From Dioscorea cayenensis subsp. rotundata (lineage: Eukaryota > Streptophyta > Magnoliopsida > Dioscoreales > Dioscoreaceae): a stretch of DNA of 64,000 bases. Positions 46,644 to 58,786 of this stretch are shown piece after piece. The notes beneath the pieces were generated by a model, which saw nothing but the letters and a program-made list of their open reading frames with translations, made no database searches and had not been told where the DNA came from. The stretch is taken from contig NC_052472.1 in the NCBI RefSeq assembly GCF_009730915.1, forward strand, positions 19,126,382 to 19,190,381. Reading direction: 5' to 3'. A program made the position numbers and the translations under genes. Every line of letters starts with the position of its first letter. The first letter of the stretch is position 1.

Positions 46644-48602
46644 CAAGCGCAAATGAAAAGCGAGGGCCATCCCCGCCTAGCTTTGTTAAGATACAAATTT
46701 AAACACTAGTTCCTCGAGATGAATGGTGACGTCCGCCGACTTTCAAGCCCGATGGCCAATTAATCTACTATGTTGTGAGTTTCTCCCTCTTCGCCACATG
46801 TGAGGACTCCTTGTGGTCTTTGGATAGTGAGGAGGGAGATATTGTGTCTGTCTGCACCGCTGGACCCGACACCATGGGACTTGGAGGAATTGTTTGACCA
46901 CCATGATACTCTCACCCGACGGTGAAGGATGCAGCAAGGGACGATACATGTTGGTAGATTACAGGGGAGGTTGGGGTTGATGGCACGCATGGAGAGACAC
47001 ATGAGGAAATAGGTATCTGCAGGAGCTCACCCACCATGCTAGTCTGCCTGGGGTGCCTTGCGAGGTGGTGAGGGGTGCCATCGCAGTGCAATAACTGGGT
47101 GATCCGGGGCTCGAAATATACTGCCTTGAAGGAGAGGGGCTGAGACATACAGTGAGGGTTGCTTGACTAGGTCGGATGCGGGAATGGTTGAGCTCGACTC
47201 CCTTCCTAACCTCGAGATTCTTGCCCGGAAGCTTCAGGAGCCGATTGAGCGTCTCTCCCGGTCGGCGGTGCTGGAGCGGTGCTCCCACGATGGCATTGAA
47301 CTGCTGAAGCATCGCAAACGTACAAAGAGGTCTGGAACTGACGGTCACGTAGATCGGCGGGGAAGGGACCCGATGGTTCCGGGGTGATCTTTCGGGTCCT
47401 TTGGCGGACGGCTTGAGAAGGTGCGGTGTCGAATGTGGGGTGGCTCGCTCAGAGAGGGCCTAGAAACCAGTGATAGGTGGAGTGGAAACATTGGTTGAGG
47501 TTGGCAGGGCTAACTTCGGTCAGTCCGAGGTTGTATCTCAAGAGGGGATAGGGTTAGTTGATAAAGATCGTGGGCTGGGCTCGGTTTTTGTGGACCCTGT
47601 TGTCACTAATTTGTGTCCAGTGTTGGAGGGTTGGTTAGCTATTGAAGTTGGGTTTTCTTCAGGCCCGAGAGGAGATTATGTGGATTCTTTTTTGATTTGT
47701 GATGTGGGCCTTTTCTCGGCCCATTTTAAGAAGGTTGAGGTTGCTGGGCCTGGAAAGGCTATTGGGCCAAGGAAGAAGGACCTTCAGGAGGCTTACGAGG
47801 AGGTTTCTAAGAGTGGTGATTTTGTGTCTAAGAGTGTGGAACAGGGTGTTACTAATGCCCCACCTGCTTTGGCTCCGCCACTTGGTTTTTCTTGGAATTT
47901 TTTGTCTGGAGTTCGGGCGTTTATTCCAGATAATGTTCATGGGTCTTCAGATGGTGTTAGTGGTCCTAGTTCCAGGATAGATGATGAGAGGGAGGATGAC
48001 CCCAGTGGATAGTGATTTGCCTGATGAGATCGAATATGATGATTTAGTGTTTGAGTTCGAAAGAAATCTCAGGGCTTTTATGCTTGGGTTACAGAAGAAC
48101 AGTGCTGCTGACCCTAAGGTGCCAAATCCGGGAACCAGGCGCAGTGAGAGACAAAAGATTTCCTCTTCTAAGTGGAATGAAAAGGCGGGGTTTGTGGTGG
48201 ATCTACTACGCTCGGCAAAAAAGAAAGTGCCATGGGAAGATTAGAGGAAACTATTTCAGAGGGTTCCAAAGAGGAGATAGAGGAGCAAATTGGTACCATC
48301 AAGCGTAGTTTGGAGTTCATGGGTCAGAGATCGGCTGAGCTCTGTGAGGGCTCAGCGGCCGAGGAGGCGCCTTCTCAGTTGGAGAGTTAGTCATTTTGCT
48401 CACTGCGGGTGGGGGTCCATTGCAGCCCCTTTTTGTTCTTTATTGTGTTTGTCCAGTTGTTTTGCACTGCTCTTTGTTTGTTGTACCACATCTAGTGGTG
48501 CTTCCTCGTGTTGTTGTTGTACTTTTTGTTCGCCTCCATTTTTTCCTTTTTATCAAGCTGGTTTTATCCACCTTTTCATTAAAAAAATAAAAAAATTAAA
48601 AA
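46644..48602 (+). mobile_element. Element A' (duplicate of element A)
   Basis: Same element as 29,531-31,465, with the same insertion point and flanks, so it was copied with its surroundings. The right target copy is TGAAACCATT at 48,603-48,612. Its coding region is better preserved in the middle: 47,163-47,387 has RSDAGMVELDSLPNLEILAR, LERCSHDGIELLKH and KRTKRSGTDGHVDRRG. 47,470-48,012 has GLVDKDRGLGSVFVDPVVTN and GFSWNFLSGVRAFIPDN. 48,003-48,390 has IEYDDLVFEFERNLRAFMLG, SSSKWNEKAGFVVDLLRSAK and EEIEEQIGTIKRSLEFMGQR, ending PSQLES-stop. The first 500 bp differ from element A by many small indels. Confidence 0.72.
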
Positions 48603-48612
48603 TGAAACCATT

Positions 48613-48879
48613 CTTTCTCCCACTCACTCAATCTCAGAGATCGCATTAAAAACCAAAAAAATTTGGGTGTGTACACCGTCGATCAAAAGTCAAATATTAC
48701 CAAATTAATTGTGACTTTTTCCGACATTATTATCATATAAATCCTCAAACATTAATATAATTTTTACCAAATTTTTTTATTGGGATTTCTGAGAAGTAGA
48801 ACAGACAGAAAGTTTTACAATTTTATGGAAACAACCCCAACTAATTACTAATAAAAATGAGGGTGTTCTCGCAAAAGTA
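48613..48879. repeat. Array flank, second copy of unit II spacer
   Basis: Matches 31,476-31,737 nearly base for base, including GTGTACACCGTC and AACAGACAGAAAG, and leads into the same LINE insertion point. Confidence 0.8.
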
Positions 48880-48897
48880 GCATGGATTTCATGATTT

Positions 48898-50640
48898 TTG
48901 GACAAAAGAGCCAAAAGCTCAACAAAATAAAAAAACTAATTAGAAGAAGATGAGAAAACTCCTTCCAAAAAAGCCCAGGAGAAACCCACTGGAGAAGGAA
49001 AAATAGGTCGAACCGATTCATCCCGCAAATTAAAATTCTCCAGATCAGTGACTTCAGTCCGAATAGGACCTGCATCCACACCCTTCCCAAAGATGTTTCC
49101 CTCAATTTTGGATGAAGACTCCTCCTTCTGTCCCATCACAATCCCGGCCACACATGGAGGGATCTCCAATTTTACCACCACTAGAGTATCAGTTGAAGGC
49201 CCACGCCCCAGTTCTGGGCCCAAATCCCTGTCCTTGGAGACCAAATCCAATTCTCCATTAAATTGCATTATTGGCCCATCAATCAAGCCAGGCCCATTCA
49301 CCATGGAAACACCATCTGGCTGATTCTTAGAGAGACCCCGGCCCAAGTCACAGCCCACCTCACACAAAAGAAGAGGATCACAATTATCCAGCATGTTATG
49401 ATTTCCCAAATCAGAGAAACTCTCAGGTCCTCCCAATGTGATTGGGTCCAACAATCCAGGCCCACAAAGATCCTTCTTTGGCCACTCTGGTCTCCACCTT
49501 TGTGAAAATGAATCTGATTACCATGTGATCCAACATCACGTGATTCTTCATGCATGCCTCGTTTTAAAATCCGTACGTTCTTATCAGATTGCGGAACCTC
49601 AGACTTGGCCGCCGCGCCACCTGTCACTAACTTTTCTTTGGCCAACCAGAAGTCGACACGGCGAGGTTTAGAATTCATCGCAGTCCTGACATCGGGTCGA
49701 GTCACGAGACTACGCTCGGAGATCCGAGCCCGTTCGAAACCTCCAGTTCTCTCCTGAGCATTCAATAGACCAGCGGTCCTAATTTCCGAAGTTCTCGGCC
49801 GATAGGACGCCGCCGGTGTAACTCGGTGGGAGCCATGGTCCACCACCCCATCCTTCGTCATCTTCCCGTCCTTGTTAACCTCCATAGCACCAGGAATGTT
49901 AACACGAACGCCATGGGACCTGGGCTTGACCATAGCATCGGCCACCGGAAAACTCCGCACAACAGCCGCCTCCAACAAAGAACCATCATCCCGAATCTCA
50001 GGACGTGAGCCAAGCTCTACTGGTCCGTCCTCACCCGACCTTACCTGGATTCCTGTTGACAAACCCAAAGGTTGCTTGCCCTTCTCCCGATCAGAGATCT
50101 CATGGGTGCATTGCTTCATCACAGCCATAACCTCCCTCCGCTCCGTAGAATCGAAGCTTCTCTCCGACGTGGGAGTCCCACTCCACCAGATCCACAACCG
50201 GAATGGCCTCCACCACCCCTTTGCGAAGCCACACTGCACCGCCTCAACACTCGCCACTGGGGATACACTCTCCACCCTAAACGAAGACTCCAAGGATGAG
50301 TCAACAACACCATCCTCTTCCTCCCTCGCCATACTCATAGTGAATTGAGGGTGCCCATCGGGACGGAGCCAAGCTCCACCGCTCCCAGCCCAAAGTGAGG
50401 ACAATTCATCGCCAAGGCCGGCATCTCCCCCGTGTCACCTAACATCGGGTCAAAGAATGCCAACAACGCCCCATCATCTTCCTTCTCGAGGTCAAAGGGC
50501 CAAGGAACCTCCATCTCCTCCTCTGACTCCGCTTGGGGTTGAAGGAAGGAGACTGGCACGTACACCAGCCGCCCATCGGGATCGAACGTGAGACGGACGT
50601 CTCCGCCGATCAGCGAAAATGTGGGTTCTCATTGGATTGA
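48898..50640 (-). mobile_element. Element B: RT-less, ORF-carrying LINE-like element with the LINE 3' end
   Basis: Its left edge sits in the same target (GCATGGATTTCATGATTT, 48,880-48,897) as the full-length LINE at 31,756. The first roughly 60 bp (GGACAAAAGAGCC to GAGAAAACTCC) are that LINE's 3' end. Beyond that it differs. On - it encodes FSLIGGDVRLTFDPDG near 50,615, WPFDLEKEDDGALLAFFDP, then a 368-aa frame (49,298-50,404) with SFDSTERREVMAVMKQCTHE, and a frame at 48,936-49,454 ending PSPVGFSWAFLEGVFSSSSN-stop. The GDVRLTF.PDG start and the GFSW.FL.GV end match element A. No RT, endonuclease, DUF4283 or zinc knuckle is visible. The right edge (about 50,640) is approximate. Confidence 0.68.
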
Positions 50641-50864
50641 AGAAAATATGGATTACCTCTCAAAGAACTTGCCTCATTGGATTTATTTCTGCAAAAGCAG
50701 TGCACAACCATCAATTAAAATTTTCCGGAAATAAAAAAAAAATGATCTTTTAGAGGATAATAAAGTAACACCCATCCAGTTGACACACCTCAGAAACAAA
50801 CATGGAGATTAAAATGAAATTTCTCATGAACTACGAATCTGAAGAAGGATTTCCAAGCAAATAC

Positions 50865-50947
50865 CTTGGAATTGAGGATTTCGATGTTGACCCTTGGAGA
50901 GATCCACCCTCACCTCCTCAAAATCAATCCCATTCAATCTGAAAAGA

Positions 50948-50987
<40 letters not shown>

Positions 50988-51218
50988 GAAGTAAAATAAG
51001 CATATATATATTCGAAGTAAAATAAGCAGATATGAGCTCAAATAAACAAGTATGAGAAATACCTTTTTCAGAATTATCAACAGAAATTGATAAAGAATAC
51101 AAATAAAGAGGAAATTGAAACCATGATATTGTTAAAATTTGAAAAATTACTTGCAAAAAATGAGGATCGCTCACGATAGCTGCAACACTCGATCGGCGTA
51201 GACCTTCAACTTCGCCAT
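50865..51218 (-). pseudogene. Theta-class GST fragment IV (exons 1 and 2, nonsense in exon 1)
   Basis: Exon 1 (51,151-51,218) starts MAKLKVYADRVLQLS and then has TGA where unit III has CGA (Arg). Exon 2 (50,865-50,938) reads LNGIDFEEVRVDLSKGQ then HRNPQFQ. Acceptor CTTTTCAG, donor GTATTT. No downstream exon is found; intron 2 sequence runs out near 50,760. Confidence 0.8.
50951..51029. repeat. (TA)n microsatellite plus tandem duplication in GST intron 1, unit IV
   Basis: A TA run of about 35 bp followed by a tandem duplicate of a block of about 25 bp containing ATTCGAAGTAAAATAAGCA. Confidence 0.85.
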
Positions 51219-51239
51219 TCTTACTCTCACTCACTCAAT

Positions 51240-52619
51240 CTCAACATCGCATAAAAAAACAAAAAAAACCACAAATTTGGGTGTATACACCGTCAGTCAA
51301 AGTCAAATATTACCAAATTAATTGTGACTTTCTGACATTATTATCATATAAATCCTCAAATATTATTGGGATTTCTGTAGAACGGACAGAAAGTTTTACA
51401 ATTTTATGGAAACAAACCCAACTAATTAATAATAAAAATGAGGGTGTTCTCGCAAAAGTAGCATGGATTTGGATATTGAGTTTTGTAATTTTGCAAAAAT
51501 ACGCTCATTATCAATGATAATTATAAGAAGTTAGAACTTTGCTCTTAAAAATTATTTACAATTTAGCCAACATGAGGAGCTCACCGTTGGCGTTAAATCA
51601 GAGCTCAGTGGGTTGATTTCCTTAAAAAAAAATGACGAAATCAAAATGCATAAATCTTGCTTGTTAACCATCAATTAATCATCTCGTCAAAAAAAAAAAA
51701 AATCCTAGTAAATATTTAAAGCACAGATAACAAAAATTATCCTAATTAACAAACCTCTTATAACACTTGGAAAATTAGTGCTTCACTCCCAGGAGGAGTA
51801 TGAGAATACCACAACAACAATGGAGGCAAGCTCTATGTGCATGCTTTGAAGTATATTAATTAAGAGCCAGAACAATAGATATATAGATGTATCTCCCTTG
51901 TAAAATCATGGTTTATGTATGGTTGTATGCCAATGCATGAGAAAGAAGAATTATTATAATTAACTTGGCCATGTAAAGGAACACTATAATTAATTAGATG
52001 GCAGAGTAATCAATAACATTAATAACAAGAATTAATTAAACAGAAGATAGACCCATACCTTTTTACTGTATATATTGTTGGCATGCAGATCATATATATT
52101 GCAGAAAATTGCTTGCTCCCTCAAATTGCCATTGTCTTGTAATAGGTAATTTATAGAACCACATGGGGCATATCTCAAGTATTTTTGATGATGAGGAGTT
52201 CAAGAGAAATTAAGGCGAGCTTGCAGAAAACATAGAAACTAGTTGAAGAATTGAAGAACCAGGATTACTTCTGCTGAAGCTTTGTCTTTTGAGAAGCTTT
52301 GTCAAGTATATATATACTCACTGAAAACTTTCACTAACACAGGAAGATCAAGCACATTGATGTGTTCGACTTATATATAATATGCTCTATTAGTACTAAC
52401 ATTAACATAAGAGATAAAATAAATACACTGGATAACATTTCATAACAAATTAAAATTACATTCTCAAAAGAGTTCTCATGACAGTTTATGCATATAATTA
52501 ATACAAGTAGGCAGTAAAATGTTAGACTCTAGGTAACGTTATACCACTAATTACCTGATCTTGTTATATTTATATGGATTGTAATCTTTTATTTTGGCCT
52601 TCAAGAAGAAAAGGTAACA
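51240..52619. repeat. Array flank, unit IV (RLP4 downstream)
   Basis: Spacer homologous to 41,600-43,008 with small differences. The LINE target region is partly deleted here (AGCATGGATTTGGATATTGAG near 51,460). No gene seen. Confidence 0.8.
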
Positions 52620-55600
52620 CTATTCACTAGCAAGGCAACATTTTCTCTTCATTTTTTTTACATTTACAGCAACAATAACATAAATCTTATCATAAATATG
52701 ATCAACAAATCGAAAATAAGCATACCTCCACTTTTTTTTTCAGAATCAATGCACCAAAAATTGCCCAAAACCCAAATATGAATCCCAGAGACATGCTCAA
52801 ATAAAACCATATGGCCTCCAAGTTGTTGTCATCTTCATTGTTTGGCAACCCTGGTGGTTGCGCTGGTGCTTCAATCTCACACTTTGTATTTAATGGAACA
52901 CCACATAGGCCTTGGTTGCCAAAATAAATAGATGGATCTAGAAGTACTTGGAATTGACCACCGTATGGAATTTCACCATAGAAATTGTTGTACGATAAAT
53001 TCAGATGATTCAATGATGTTAAGTTGATCATTGTTGGAGGAATAACACCTGAAAGATTATTCACTGATAAATCAAGAACTTCCAACCACCTGAGCTCTCC
53101 CATTTTTTCAGAAAGTTGTCCTAATAATTGATTTCTGGATAAATTCAAGCTCTGCAGAAATGAAAGGTGCGCTAGTTCTTCTGGTATCTCTCCTGATAAC
53201 ATATTATTTGAGAGGTCAATGCAAATAAATAATGATGGTATTCTCCCTTCCAACTGAAATTCTCTTCCTTTCATATTTATCTCAATATTGTTCACATAAT
53301 ACTCTATGCCTGACCAAACTCTTCCAAGATTATTAGTTTTCATGGCAGTGAAGTTGCCAAAACTATGTGGTATGGCACCTGATAGATGGTTATTTGAAAC
53401 ATCAATAAGATGAAGATATGTGAGGTTTTCCAATTGTGGAGGAATAGTTCCAGTGAGCATATTAAATCGAAGCTCAAGTATCTCTAGCCTCCGCAAATTT
53501 TCTCCAAGCCATGCTGGTATGCTTCCACTAATTTTATTATGTTCAAGATCTAAACTTCTCAATGATGTACAATTTTGAAACGATAATGGGAACTCTCCAA
53601 AAAATTCATTATTGCTCAAATGCAAAACCCACAAAAATGTGGAGCAGATAGATGCGGGAATTATTCCATGTAGATTGTTATAAGACAAATCCATTATTAT
53701 TAAAGAATTCCAGCAATTAGGAATTACTCCTTCAATCATATTCTTTGAGAGGTCAAGGACTTGCAAATAATTTAGTTCACATAATGAGCTAGGGATACTT
53801 CCTGTTATTTTGTTTGAAGAAATATACAACTCCCACAAATTTGGCACTATAATGCTTGTATTAGAGAAAGTGGACCTTGAGAATGAGCCATGCGCCGGAT
53901 CCAAATCTACTAAATATGATGAAAATTGTGGCAACTGTCCTTCCAAATAATTATGACTTAAATCCAAACTTTTAAGATTGGTTAATTTTAATGAACATGC
54001 TGGTAGCTTGCCTTTGATTTCGTTGTGTGATAAATCTATGTCTACAATATCCAAAGAGAAGTTCCAAAACCATAGTGGTAGCACATCACCAATACTTGCA
54101 TTTGACATTCCAAGTGAAGACAAATTTTTCAAATTCTGAAGCCATGATGGAAATCTTGGGCCCACTTTGCAATCGTTCATATGCAAATATTTTAGTTTAG
54201 GTGGAGGAACCCAATCAGGTCTCACTGCTATATTATTATAAGAAAGGTCCAACATGTCCAGCTCTGGAAATAATTGTCCCAGATAGTATGGAATAGTTCC
54301 ATTGAAATTAGTGGAAGAAAGATACAAGGCCTGCAAAGATGGTAATCGGAGCTGAAGAAATGAGCCATAAACTGAGTTGTAGGGAAAGGTCAAGAGCCTT
54401 AAGAGACTTAAGGTTCCCCAACCAACTTGGCAATGGCCCACTGAGTGATGCATCACTCCAATACAACTCCTCTAAACTCCCGGAAAATATTTCTCCCAAT
54501 CTATTTAGATCACCAGAGAAATATTTAGTTCCCTAGAGATCAAGGACCCTAAGAGAAGTAAGTTTCCCAATATCAGAAGGGATAAGGTCTTGAAAATTAT
54601 TATATTGAAGATTAAGATACTCAAGGCCACTCAACTTGAACAACCAAAGAGGCATGGCAGAGTTAATATCATTGGAGGAAAGATCAAGGTGTTAAGGCAG
54701 AATCATGCACACTAACTTCTTCATAACTCATGCAGTTAGAGGAAGGATTGGACTTAGGATATATAAAAGTAGGAGATTGGGCTCACCGGGTGATGTGGGA
54801 CTATGGGCTAGGGTTAGCACTCGCGTCCCAACACTCAGGCCCACAGCGGATGTGGGACCCAAGATCTGATCACAGCCCGATCGAACAGTAGGCTACGATA
54901 CTAGTATTAAGACAGGGACCCACTAGCCCTAGCTTACCATGCCTGCGAGTTAGAGGGAAGGATTGACTTAGGATATATAAAGCTAGAGAGATTGGCTCTC
55001 ACAGGTGATGTGGGACTATGGACCAGATTAACCACTGTGTCCCAACACAAGGAATCGAAGATTTGTAAAGTTAATTTCTGCACCAAGTGAAAGAGGGACG
55101 TGAAGAGCACAACGAGATAACTTTATCTCAGATATCAAAGGAAAGGTGTTCAGTGATTTGAACACGTTTTTTGTCTCGGAAAGATTCACACCAGTCAAAT
55201 TCAAGCATTGAAGAGAAGAAAGATTTGTGAGCCAATGGCTTCCAACCATATGAAGATAATTACCTGAAAGATCAAGGTACTGCAAGCGAGACAGATTACC
55301 AAGTTGGTGTGGGACACGCCCAATGAAGCCATTAAGAGAAAGGTTAAGATATTGAAGACTTGCCAGTGAACCCAAGAAAGTTGGAATTCTAATATTTTTA
55401 AATAAGTTATCACTAAGATCTAAATATCTTAAGTGATTCAAAACAAGCAAAGAAGGCCGGATCTCACCTCCCAAGTACCTGATGCCACCATTGTGTCGGA
55501 GATCAAGCCTTATAACATGCCCAGTGTAGTTGTGGCAATGCACGCCGGTCCAAGAGCAACATTCCAAGCCAATCCAAGAAGAGAGACGTCCATTGGGATC

Positions 55601-55771
55601 TTCAAGGCCATTTTTGAAATCAACAAGTGCCTTCCTTTCTACTTCTCTGCAAATGGAACCACCAACACAATTGCAAAAGCCAGCAAGTTGCAAGCAGAGA
55701 AGATAAAACAGTAGTAGAGCTAATTGAAAATGTTTCTTCATCACTCCCATTCTAAGCATTTGTCTTTTCAA
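52620..55771 (-). pseudogene. RLP4: receptor-like protein copy broken by a TRIM, a deletion and frameshifts
   Basis: ATG at 55,769-55,771. The N-terminal frame (to about 55,053) has signal peptide, LRRNT (CREVERKALVDFKNGL, CCSWTGVHC) and the first LRRs. It is cut by a 358-bp TRIM at 54,690-55,047. About 95 bp is missing near 54,533, between GAGAGAT repeats that flank this piece in RLP3, and a frame change lies near 54,385. A long frame of 584 aa (52,702-54,456) then covers the remaining LRRs, island and TM helix. A T run near 52,730 (ten T) shifts the tail out of frame; the ancestral stop is 52,620-52,622. Sequence is close to RLP3 but clearly diverged by substitutions, so it is an older paralogue. 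Confidence 0.92.
54690..55047. mobile_element. TRIM (terminal-repeat retrotransposon in miniature), CAAGG target duplication
   Basis: 358 bp starting TGTTAAGG and ending CCCAACA, flanked by CAAGG at 54,685-54,689 and 55,048-55,052. It consists of two related terminal repeats of about 145 bp, each with GTTAGAGG(G)AAGGATTG, CTTAGGATATATAAA, GGTGATGTGGGACTATGG and GTCCCAACA. They enclose about 70 bp of internal DNA (CAGGCCCACAGCGGATG...). It has no coding capacity. RLP3 at about 45,153 shows the empty site. Confidence 0.85.
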
Positions 55772-57060
55772 AGATATGTGTAATAATTTTTCTGGTCCCC
55801 CCTCTCTCGCATTATCTCTTTATATATATGTACAACCTTAAGCTCCACTTTTTTTTTTTTTTTAAAGGCGGACTTAAGCTCCACTTTTAAGGTGGAGCTA
55901 AAGTCCGCTTTTGTGTGGAAAATTCTAGGCGTGTGGGTCTAGTATATAAATTCTGTAAAAAGTAATGTGATCAGAAATTAAGAAAATTAGGAGATGACAA
56001 GAATAGAGGAAAGGCTCTTCAATTTTCATGGAAAATTTATCCAACTTATACAATAGAACTTTTCAAAAACTTATACAATAGAACAAAGGAACCTAGCTGC
56101 CTTCCAAAAAAAAAGTCTCGTGGGTTGCATTTCAGAGTACAGAGGTTTTTTTTTTTAATGATTAAAAACTATAAACCTAGAATAAAAGTGTAATTTATCC
56201 ATTAATTTCAAAAAAATCATATAAGCCTATTGTGATCAACAAATTTGTCTTTTTTTTTTATTTATAAATTTGTTTCTCTTATTGATGATTAATGCGATGC
56301 TTTTTTGTTAGTTGAATAATTTTTTGGTCTGAAGTCCTAATCTTTCTGCTCCATTCTCTTCAGGAATCTACAACCATTTGCTTTTTTTCTTTTTTATGCT
56401 AAAATTTTGGTATTTTTAACTTGAGTTCATCATCTGAAATCATAATATTGTAGGAACCAAAGCATAGCTTATAAGTGAGCACAATGCAAAAAACATAAAA
56501 AGATAATTGTCGCTAATTTATAAAAAAAAAAGAACACTGTTTATATTTATTTATTTATTTATTTATATTTTTGTGATAATTTGGATAAACCACCCCAAAC
56601 ATATATATATTTTTTTATTTTAGGATTCAACCAATGTATTGGGAAGAAGTTAAAACCTTGATCTTTGGCATTCAATTGGATTAGCGGCTAGGTTATTGTT
56701 ACAATGCTAAAATACTGTTTACTAATTTAAAAATATATTTTTATATCGACTATATTTTTAGTTTCCTCTCATTTCCTATTATGGTGAAAAAAAAAACATG
56801 AGCAATATGAAAGTGAAGACTAGTATTTTTCCATGAATATTGATTTTTCACAAAGTTGCCACAGAACATCTTGAATTAGTGAAGTGTGAACATTTCTTTA
56901 TAAGCACCAAAACTGTTAGCATTTCCATGGAAAAAGAAGTTCAAAGTGTTCAATAATTATAAAAGATCATGAGAGACTTAAAAGAAGGTCATCTCGTGGA
57001 GCCCAAACTCCACAATGTAGTGGGATTTCAGTCTCCAAATGTTGGTCTTTGTGGAAAATT
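55772..57060. repeat. Array flank, RLP4 upstream region
   Basis: Spacer homologous to 28,240-29,190, with extra A and T runs and a short local duplication (ACTTAAGCTCCACTTTT near 55,837-55,891). It ends near GGTCATCTCGTGGAGCCC. The right limit of the array is therefore about 57,020-57,060. Confidence 0.75.
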
Positions 57061-57559
57061 ATGCATTTTTTTTCTGAAGTATGGTTCATATTTTTTTTAA
57101 TATTAATTTTTTTTAATAGGCAACAAGCACACCTCATTTAAAAAATTGTTAAAAGGACAGATAAGTACAGAGATGCACTAATTACGGTGACTTACTAGCC
57201 TCTTTAAGAAAATCTCCTTATCATGTAACCTTGGAGGGGTGAAACCACTGTTTTTCTCATAGGGGACCCACACCTAGACCCATAAACAGTATTGATGAAC
57301 AATATTAGACCCAAATATACAGTGCATGAACAGGATAGAAACAATACTGCTTGGGAAATGATTCAAATTCTTGCCCTCCCCTTTATACTCTTGTATCATA
57401 CCATTGAGCTATCCAATGGTTGACATTTTTCAATATTATTGCCCGACACTACAAAATTAAGTTTTTCATCTGGAATTTGATATTAATATTATATATATCA
57501 GACAAATATGTTAAAATTTCACAAAATAAAAAAATGATATGCTAACAAGTCATATAATT

Positions 57560-57860
57560 ATTAGGGATTTTTACTTGCATACCCCTGTAAAATCATGAAT
57601 TTACTTAAATACTCTCATAAAAATGATATTTTCTTGTATACCCCTACAAATCAATTATATTTGCTTATATGCCCCTATGGTTAAGTTGACCATTAATGGT
57701 GTTAAATCAATGGATGGAATAAAAGGAAAATTACCAAAATGGGTTTGCTTATATACCCCTCTAAATTTTTTTTCTTATTTTATAGACATTACTCATTTCA
57801 TTCAACAAATGACCATTATGGGTTTGTTAATATACCCATTAAATTTTTTATTATATTTTA
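57560..57860. repeat. Degenerate TTGCTTATATACCCCT tandem tract (possible transposon end)
   Basis: At least five imperfect copies, about 30 bp apart at the start and wider apart later, of a word like (T/A)TGCTTATATACCCCT: GCATACCCCT, GTATACCCCT, ATATGCCCCT, ATATACCCCT and ATATACCCAT. Such ends are common in Mutator-like elements, and a decayed transposase lies 1 kb to the right. No matching inverted copy was found on its far side, so the assignment is tentative. Confidence 0.5.
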
Positions 57861-57869
57861 TAGACTTTA

Positions 57870-58780
57870 AATTAATTAAATTATAGATAACCAATGCAAT
57901 TTTTTTATATACACTTTAATTATTTTTAAAAATTATTAAAATTCATGAATTTTTGAGTAAATTCATATTTTTAAGGTTTTTACAAACATTTCTAAAAAAA
58001 TTTACATTATCACATGTTCTTTACAAACACAACCTAAAAATAGGTAAAAATTACGACATGTAAAAATATATAACAAATAATTTCATACACCTACTCAAAA
58101 TATAATCATATATGAAATTTATAAGAAAGAAGTCCAATAATTTTTTTTGAACATCCATCCAATATTAAGCTTTTTACCATCAAGTTCTCTAAAAGATATC
58201 AAATTTTTTGAACAAACAAATTCCCCATAAAATTCTTTAAAACAAATTACATCGAACACCAACTTTTTTAACATCAACTAAAGTAATAATGTTCATTAAT
58301 GCAAAAACATATTAAACCTCTAAAAAACAACAATCTCCAAATAACCCAAATAACAACCTCAAACTCCATTCTTAACATCAACCTTAAAAATGGAGATGAA
58401 TTTGCAATTAGAACTTAAAAATAAATGAAATCATTATAGGAAAGACAACATAAAAAAAGAATGAAACTCATAATCAATAACTAACAAAAAATGAGAAAAT
58501 GAAGATATACATGTTTAAGTATCAATTGTAGAACATCCAACTCATTGGTTTTGATCCTCCCTTCTAATTTTCCTAGGCCTCCCACTTCTTTTTATTGTTA
58601 GTGGCACATAAAAATGGTATCCTCCCTTGATCTTGATCTTCCTCTAAATAAAATATTTCTTTTGTTAAAAATGAGTATGACATGAATGTATTGAAGCCCC
58701 TAACTAAATATTCATTGCTTACCTGTAGGCTTGATGAACACTAGATGATGAAGCCATAGATTGCATTGAAGGATCACTTT
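57870..58780. other. AT-rich stretch between repeat tract and transposase, no gene recognised
   Basis: Very AT-rich with AAATTTTTT runs. It may be the 3' flank of the Mutator-like element. No conserved coding frame. Confidence 0.5.
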
Positions 58781-58786
58781 CTTTCT

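Noticed and set aside
22361..57060. CRISPR-like or satellite explanation for the repeated spacers
   Set aside because: Repeats are kilobase-sized paralogous flanks around genes, not short regular repeats.
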